From an uncultured Lachnospiraceae bacterium (lineage in GTDB: Bacteria; Bacillota; Clostridia; Lachnospirales; Lachnospiraceae), in the NCBI GenBank assembly GCA_910577275.1, contig CAJTMW010000037.1, positions 1-15,165 of the forward strand: a stretch of DNA of 15,165 bases. The letters run 5' to 3'. The first letter of the stretch is position 1; the number at the start of each line of letters is the position of its first letter. Below the pieces are notes generated by a model that did no database searches, was not told the DNA's origin, and saw only the letters and a program-made list of their open reading frames with translations. Shown here in pieces: positions 8,334-11,327 of the stretch. The position numbers and the translations under genes are program-made.

Positions 8334-9155
8334 ATGAACAGAAAAAAATTGCTGAATTTTTTAAGAATTATTATTTCCTGGTCCTTTGTGGGCGTGGTGC
8401 TTATCCCCTTTGGGCTGGTGGTTCTCAATTCCCTTAAGACGACGCAGGAATCTGCAAGAATGAATATGAAACTGCCGGATAAACTCCATTTTGAAAACTA
8501 TCTGGAAGTCATAGAAGAAGGCCATATGGTACGCTCCTTTTTTAACAGCCTGTTTATCGCCCTGTTCTGCGTGATTATCGGTATTACGGTCAGCGCTATG
8601 GCGGCATATGTGATTTCCCGTTATAAATCAAAGCTGAACCGTTTTTGCTTTTATTTCTTTTTTGTGGGACTGATTGCCCCGGTAAACTACGTTACAACAA
8701 TCCGGGTAATGAAATGGCTGCATCTGATTAACTCCTACAGGGGAATGATTTTATTAAATGCCGCGCTGGCGATTCCCTTTGCGGTGTTTCTGTTCCATGG
8801 CTTTATTATCACGGTTCCCAGGGAAATAGACGAGGCCGGAGTCATTGACGGGTGCGGCCCGGCCAGCCTCTTTTTCCGGGTGGTATTCCCTCTGCTCAAG
8901 CCGGTGACGATTACCGCAGGAGTTTTAACCTTCATCAGCTGCTGGAATGATTTTATCACGCCGCTGTATATTTTGAATGATACCAGGAAATGGGGAATGA
9001 TAATATCGGTTTATAATTTCTGGGGGCTGTATACCAGCGAATGGAACCTGATTTGCGCAGTTATTGTCCTGACGCTGGCCCCGATTATGATTGTCTATAT
9101 TCTTGCCCAGAAATATATCATTGCCGGAATGACCGCCGGTTCTGTGAAGGGGTAA
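8334..9155 (+). CDS. CUT1 sugar ABC transporter permease, MalG/UgpE-like
   Basis: 273 residues; ATG 8334 lies behind AAGGAGG inside the end of the previous gene. Six membrane segments are expected, from about residue 11. The EAA loop is at 164-188 (EIDEAGVIDGCGPASLFFRV), followed by SCWNDF (202-207), and the protein ends with GMTAGSVKG as MalG-type permeases do. It completes the transporter with the upstream partner. No ATP-binding subunit follows; many Firmicutes CUT1 systems use a shared MsmX-type ATPase encoded elsewhere. The natural 3' flank seems lost: a 122-bp repeat begins 12 bases after the stop, and I see no terminator. Confidence 0.94.
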   Translation: MNRKKLLNFLRIIISWSFVGVVLIPFGLVVLNSLKTTQESARMNMKLPDKLHFENYLEVIEEGHMVRSFFNSLFIALFCVIIGITVSAMAAYVISRYKSKLNRFCFYFFFVGLIAPVNYVTTIRVMKWLHLINSYRGMILLNAALAIPFAVFLFHGFIITVPREIDEAGVIDGCGPASLFFRVVFPLLKPVTITAGVLTFISCWNDFITPLYILNDTRKWGMIISVYNFWGLYTSEWNLICAVIVLTLAPIMIVYILAQKYIIAGMTAGSVKG

Positions 9156-9167
9156 AAATTATATGGG

Positions 9168-9289
9168 AACCTGAGTCTTTATGTTTAAAAAATTCCTCTT
9201 TAGGTAATAGATAGACTTATATTATCTTAAGGAGGAGAGACAATGAACAATAATGCAGTAACAGAAAAAGCGGTTTCAGATTTTGAAAG
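9168..9289 (+). repeat. 122-bp direct repeat, copy 1
   Basis: It runs from AACCTGAG to TTTTGAAAG and matches 9872-9993 at 120 of 122 positions by my reading (differences at 9175 G/A and 9273 A/G), with no gap. It contains a noncoding leader, an AAGGAGGAGAG ribosome binding site and the first 15 codons of the recombinase gene. Just upstream the two flanks differ (permease end here, XRE gene end in copy 2), so the repeat edge is sharp. Confidence 0.93.
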
Positions 9290-9305
9290 TGTATATGCAG
9301 GATAG
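9243..9305 (+). pseudogene. Truncated recombinase 5' end (broken by group II intron debris)
   Basis: ATG 9243 begins a reading frame identical to residues 1-15 of the intact recombinase (MNNNAVTEKAVSDFE), then departs at base 9290 into unrelated sequence and stops at TAG 9303-9305 after 20 codons. The strong AAGGAGGAGAG site is kept, so a short peptide could still be made. The break coincides with the start of sequence leading to group II intron domain V, so intron insertion followed by internal deletion is one explanation; rearrangement between two element copies is another. Confidence 0.85.
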
Positions 9306-9329
9306 CTGTTGAAGAATTAGTTTTGTAAA

Positions 9330-9402
9330 GAGCCGGATGCGGAAAAGCCGCACGTCCGGTTCTGTGAGGGGCATATCCTGTAAGGGATATGTTTACTCGA
9401 CC
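9330..9402 (+). mobile_element. Group II intron 3' remnant (domains V and VI)
   Basis: Bases 9330-9362 fold as domain V: GAGCCGGA pairs with TCCGGTTC, a two-base CG bulge follows the upper strand, and TGCGG/CCGCA closes a five-base loop. The catalytic AGC triad is at 9331-9333. Domain VI follows: CATATCC (9372-9378) pairs with GGATATG (9385-9391), and GAG (9366-9368) with CTC (9396-9398), leaving A9395 bulged seven bases from the ACTCGAC end, as expected of the branch-point A. No maturase gene and no domains I-IV fit in the 40 bases between 9290 and 9329, so this is a dead remnant. The 5' intron end is not identifiable. Confidence 0.85.
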
Positions 9403-9449
9403 AGAAAAAAGGGAAAAGTGCCAACTAACACTTGACACAAACCAAACCA

Positions 9450-9477
9450 CCTTAATAATTGAATAGACTTTGCACCT
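9450..9477 (+). repeat. Left inverted repeat of small unit
   Basis: This 28-base segment (CCTTAATAATTG to TTTGCACCT) matches the reverse complement of 9697-9724 at 24 of 28 positions by my alignment. It contains the likely -35 box of the 39-codon gene. I found no target-site duplication outside the pair. Confidence 0.7.
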
Positions 9478-9492
9478 CAGTTATGATATACT
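9464..9492 (+). promoter_or_regulatory. Promoter of the 39-codon gene
   Basis: TAGACT (9464-9469) and TATACT (9487-9492) are spaced by 17 bases, predicting a start near 9499 and a leader of about 45 bases. An alternative TTGACA (9432-9437) with AATAAT (9454-9459), 16-base spacing, lies just upstream and could drive the same gene. Confidence 0.5.
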
Positions 9493-9543
9493 TGTACTGT
9501 AACAATCAGCAACGCAAACCACAATGAGAAAGTAGGTGATTGT

Positions 9544-9663
9544 ATGACAGGCAAAGAAGTTGTTAACCTTATCCGCAAACTTAAAGAAAAAGGCATGAAT
9601 AGTGACGAAATACTTGCACTTATAGAGTATATCGAAACACACGACCCGAAAGAACAAGAATAA
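9544..9663 (+). CDS. Small hypothetical protein, 39 aa, inside inverted-repeat unit
   Basis: ATG 9544, preceded by TAGGTGA (9533-9539), runs to TAA 9661-9663. The product is highly charged and looks all-helical: MTGKEVVNLIRKLKEKGMNS followed by DEILALIEYIETHDPKEQE, two amphipathic helices joined at GMNSDE. There is no signal peptide or membrane segment. It has its own promoter and a strong terminator, and the whole transcript unit lies between two inverted repeats, so it looks like cargo of a small mobile unit. A helix-turn-helix-like DNA-binding or helical-hairpin protein is possible, but I do not recognise the family. Codon use differs from neighbours (CTT and AAA rich), consistent with separate origin. 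Confidence 0.6.
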   Translation: MTGKEVVNLIRKLKEKGMNSDEILALIEYIETHDPKEQE

Positions 9664-9696
9664 TATATCTGTTAATTGAATAATAAACACAATCAA

Positions 9697-9724
9697 AGGT
9701 GTAAAGTCTGTTGAATTATCAAGG
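9697..9724 (-). repeat. Right inverted repeat of small unit
   Basis: The reverse complement matches 9450-9477 at 24 of 28 positions, including GACTTT and CACCT. Its bases also form the 5' arm and loop of the terminator of the 39-codon gene. Confidence 0.7.
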
Positions 9725-9739
9725 GCTTTGCACTTTTTT
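9699..9739 (+). terminator. Intrinsic terminator of the 39-codon gene
   Basis: GTGTAAAG (9699-9706) pairs with CTTTGCAC (9726-9733), one pair being G-U. The stem continues through TC/GA-type and wobble pairs to TTGA (9711-9714) with TCAA (9719-9722) around a four-base loop. Six Ts follow at 9734-9739. This is a convincing rho-independent terminator. Confidence 0.8.
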
Positions 9740-9768
9740 ATTGCTGCTCTGAATCTGATACTTTCCTA

Positions 9769-9870
9769 ATGAATTATTATACGGCGGAGGAAATCGCCGA
9801 AAATGATTTAATGGTTAAGCTGGTTGGAGAGGTAATAAAGACCAGGAAGGAAAAGAACATATCGCAAAGG
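9769..9870 (+). pseudogene. Truncated XRE/HigA-type helix-turn-helix regulator
   Basis: ATG 9769 opens 34 codons (MNYYTAEEIAENDLMVKLVG at the start, then EVIKTRKEKNISQR) that read as the N-terminus of small XRE-family regulators often found as antitoxins. In those proteins the helix-turn-helix continues from the SQR motif with a recognition helix. Here the homology ends at 9870, exactly where direct-repeat copy 2 begins, and the frame runs on as unrelated residues to TAG 9916-9918 (49 codons in all). The DNA-binding half is therefore missing. No clear ribosome binding site precedes the ATG, and no partner toxin gene is left. The family call is from recognition of the N-terminal pattern. Confidence 0.7.
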
Positions 9871-9871
9871 A

Positions 9872-9993
9872 AACCTGAATCTTTATGTTTAAAAAATTCC
9901 TCTTTAGGTAATAGATAGACTTATATTATCTTAAGGAGGAGAGACAATGAACAATAATGCAGTAACGGAAAAAGCGGTTTCAGATTTTGAAAG
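9872..9993 (+). repeat. 122-bp direct repeat, copy 2
   Basis: It matches 9168-9289 at 120 of 122 positions without gaps. It supplies the leader, ribosome binding site and first 15 codons of the intact recombinase gene. Its left edge cuts the XRE-type gene. Confidence 0.93.
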
Positions 9994-10810
9994 GTTTTTG
10001 AAAAACGAAGAAAGGGAAAAGGCCACAATCGAGAAATATATAAGAGAAGTGCGTGCTTTCGGACGCTGGCTTTGCGGCAGGACGCTGGAAAAGGAAGCTG
10101 TTATAGAATGGAAGGAACACCTGCAGAAGGAAAACTATGCCTCTGTCACGGTGAATGCAAAACTTTCCGCTCTTAACAGCTTTTTTTCATTCATGGGCTG
10201 GGAAAGGCTGCGGGTAAAATTTCTGCGGGTTCAGAGAAAGATGTTCCGGGACGAGTTGAAGGAACTGACCAAGGAGGAGTATGAACGCCTGCTGGAGGCC
10301 GCCAGAAAGGAAGGGAACGAGCGGCTTTTGATTTTAATGGAAACCATCTGTTCCACAGGCATACGGGTAAGCGAAGTCTCTTATATTACGGTGGAAGCGG
10401 TAAAAGCCGGGCGCGCGGAAGTGCATTTGAAGGGGAAAATACGGACGATACTTCTCCCGGAAAAGCTCCGGCGCAAGCTGCTTCATTACGTGGAGGCGCA
10501 GGGAATCTCCGCAGGAGAAATTTTTCTCACGAAAAACGGTACAAGCCTGTCGAGGCGGCAAATCTGGCGGGAGATGAAAGCGCTGTGTAAAAAAGCGGAC
10601 GTAGAAAGCTCCAAGGTATTTCCCCACAATCTGCGCCATCTTTTTGCGACCTCTTTTTATCAAATCTATAAGGATATTGCAAAGCTGGCCGACGTGCTGG
10701 GACACAGCTCCATTGAGACGACGCGCATTTATCTGCTTACCACCGGGGAGGAACATGCGAGAAATCTGGAAATGATGAGACTGGTGACGGAGACGGAATC
10801 AATATTCTGA
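9947..10810 (+). CDS. Solitary tyrosine recombinase/integrase (XerC/D-like)
   Basis: 287 residues, ATG 9947 behind AAGGAGGAGAGAC. The N-terminal SAM-like, arm- or core-binding domain spans about 6-90. The catalytic domain (about 105-275) has the full active-site set: R140 in STGIRVSEV, K164 in LKGKIRT, H227 and R230 in HNLRH, H253 in LGHSS, and nucleophile Y262 in TTRIYL. It should cut and rejoin DNA through a 3'-phosphotyrosine link. It is encoded alone, without excisionase, phage or conjugation genes nearby, so it is either a housekeeping-like or small-element recombinase, or a switch for nearby DNA. The second 5' end of the same gene upstream shows that this gene has been duplicated or has moved. 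Likely ends at the hairpin near 10910. Confidence 0.92.
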   Translation: MNNNAVTEKAVSDFERFLKNEEREKATIEKYIREVRAFGRWLCGRTLEKEAVIEWKEHLQKENYASVTVNAKLSALNSFFSFMGWERLRVKFLRVQRKMFRDELKELTKEEYERLLEAARKEGNERLLILMETICSTGIRVSEVSYITVEAVKAGRAEVHLKGKIRTILLPEKLRRKLLHYVEAQGISAGEIFLTKNGTSLSRRQIWREMKALCKKADVESSKVFPHNLRHLFATSFYQIYKDIAKLADVLGHSSIETTRIYLLTTGEEHARNLEMMRLVTETESIF

Positions 10811-10909
10811 CTACAACCGGAACGCATATTACATACTTCGAATTTATTATAGCACAGGCAATTTCAGAATTTCAATAATATTTTATGAATTTTGGGCGCA
10901 AGAGAGCAA

Positions 10910-10945
10910 GGCCGCGGAAAAGTTTTTCAAGCGGTCCGGATTTTT
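10910..10945 (+). terminator. Probable terminator of the recombinase gene
   Basis: GGCCGC (10910-10915) pairs with GCGGTC (10931-10936), and GAAAA (10917-10921) with TTTTC (10924-10928) inside it. TTTTT follows at 10941-10945 after a four-base gap, with further T runs at 10952-10957 and 10961-10965. Confidence 0.5.
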
Positions 10946-11033
10946 ATGCCCTTTTTTATTTTTTTCATGACAGGATAAGAGAATTAATCCTCAATCACCT
11001 CAAAAATCCCGAAACTCCCCCCAAAAAAGTAGT

Positions 11034-11049
11034 CAGAATATTGATTCTG
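11034..11049. promoter_or_regulatory. 16-bp dyad, possible operator
   Basis: CAGAAT (11034-11039) and ATTCTG (11044-11049) are perfect arms around ATTG. It lies upstream of the riboswitch in AT-rich DNA and could be an operator or recombinase-binding site; nothing proves either. Confidence 0.25.
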
Positions 11050-11188
11050 TCAACAACCGTTCCAGTGAGATATCCAAAGATGAGGGGAGGGGATGCAGAT
11101 GACGGATATGACTCCGCCGGTTTTTGAGGCTCCGTCATTTGGACTGTCGGGTGGCGGAGCGGAATGAAAGGACGGTCCGTGTATAAAC

Positions 11189-11277
11189 GCGAAGAAGTTG
11201 GCAAACCGCCGGAAACGGCGGGACGCAAAGCTATAGGGACTAAGGCGCAAAAAAGTGCTAGGTCAGCCTGGCCGCCC
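11189..11277 (+). ncRNA. Class I cyclic-di-GMP riboswitch (GEMM-I)
   Basis: The conserved aptamer core is plain: GGCAAACC (11200-11207), a P2 stem GCCG/CGGC capped by a GAAA-type tetraloop, GGGACGCAAAGC (11220-11231), TATAGGGACTAAGG (11232-11245), a P3 tip GCGC-A6-GTGC (11246-11259) and AGGTCAGCC (11260-11268). This matches the tetraloop, tetraloop receptor (CTAAG/TAG) and joining segments of GEMM-I RNAs, especially clostridial ones. The outer P1 helix is hard to define by eye, so both ends are approximate. It lies about 50 bases before the surface-protein start and should tie expression to cyclic-di-GMP. Confidence 0.88.
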
Positions 11278-11312
11278 AGGCTTTGCATTGGAAAAGAATT
11301 TATTGTGCAAAG
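11265..11312 (+). promoter_or_regulatory. Expression platform with competing stems before the surface-protein gene
   Basis: AGCCTGG (11265-11271) pairs perfectly with CCAGGCT (11276-11282), followed by only TTT; this would break the aptamer 3' side. GCTTTGC (11280-11286) is complementary to GCAAAGC in the aptamer core (11225-11231). CTTTGCA (11281-11287) also pairs with TGCAAAG (11306-11312), which abuts the AAAGGAAG ribosome binding site (11313-11320). These pairings exclude one another, as expected for a switch. Direction of control is not certain. Confidence 0.55.
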
Positions 11313-11327
11313 AAAGGAAGAAATATT

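Larger units (their letters stand above)
9156..9946. other. Mobile-element scar region between transporter operon and recombinase
   Basis: This 791-base stretch has no full-size gene. In order it holds direct-repeat copy 1 with a broken recombinase start, a group II intron 3' end, 47 bases of unassigned sequence, a small inverted-repeat-bounded unit with a 39-codon gene, a truncated XRE-type regulator gene, and direct-repeat copy 2 leading into the intact recombinase. Each part is described separately. Recombination between the two direct repeats would remove 704 bp and leave one intact recombinase gene. Confidence 0.8.
10811..11184. other. Noncoding spacer between recombinase and riboswitch
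   Basis: No convincing gene: frames here lack ribosome binding sites. It is AT-rich to about 11050, with a terminator-like hairpin at 10910-10945, poly-T and poly-C tracts around 10941-11023, and a dyad at 11034-11049. From 11101 it is GC-richer with competing short stems: GACGGA/TCCGTC (11101-11106, 11131-11136), CTCCGCC/GGCGGAG (11112-11118, 11153-11159) and GCTCCG/CGGAGC (11130-11135, 11155-11160). The promoter for the riboswitch transcript must lie here, but I see no good consensus boxes. Confidence 0.6.

Noticed and set aside
9131..9154. Second group II intron fragment at the permease end (CCGGTTCTGTGA shared with 9355-9366)
   Set aside because: The match is about 12 bases and is explained by the conserved GMTAGSVKG permease C-terminus; no domain V fold exists there.
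9217..9450. 77-codon minus-strand frame across the intron remnant
   Set aside because: It overlaps structured intron RNA and the repeat, has no ribosome binding site, and is the kind of spurious frame often called on intron 3' ends.
9450..9724. Classical insertion sequence
   Set aside because: It is too short for a transposase, the 39-residue product has no transposase motif, and no target duplication is visible.
10885..11127. 80-codon plus-strand frame after the recombinase
   Set aside because: It crosses the terminator-like hairpin and T tracts, has no ribosome binding site and reads as low-complexity basic sequence.
10811..11185. Invertible promoter bounded by long inverted repeats
   Set aside because: I looked for matching inverted arms near the recombinase and adhesin and found only short or gapped matches, not enough to claim an invertible segment.
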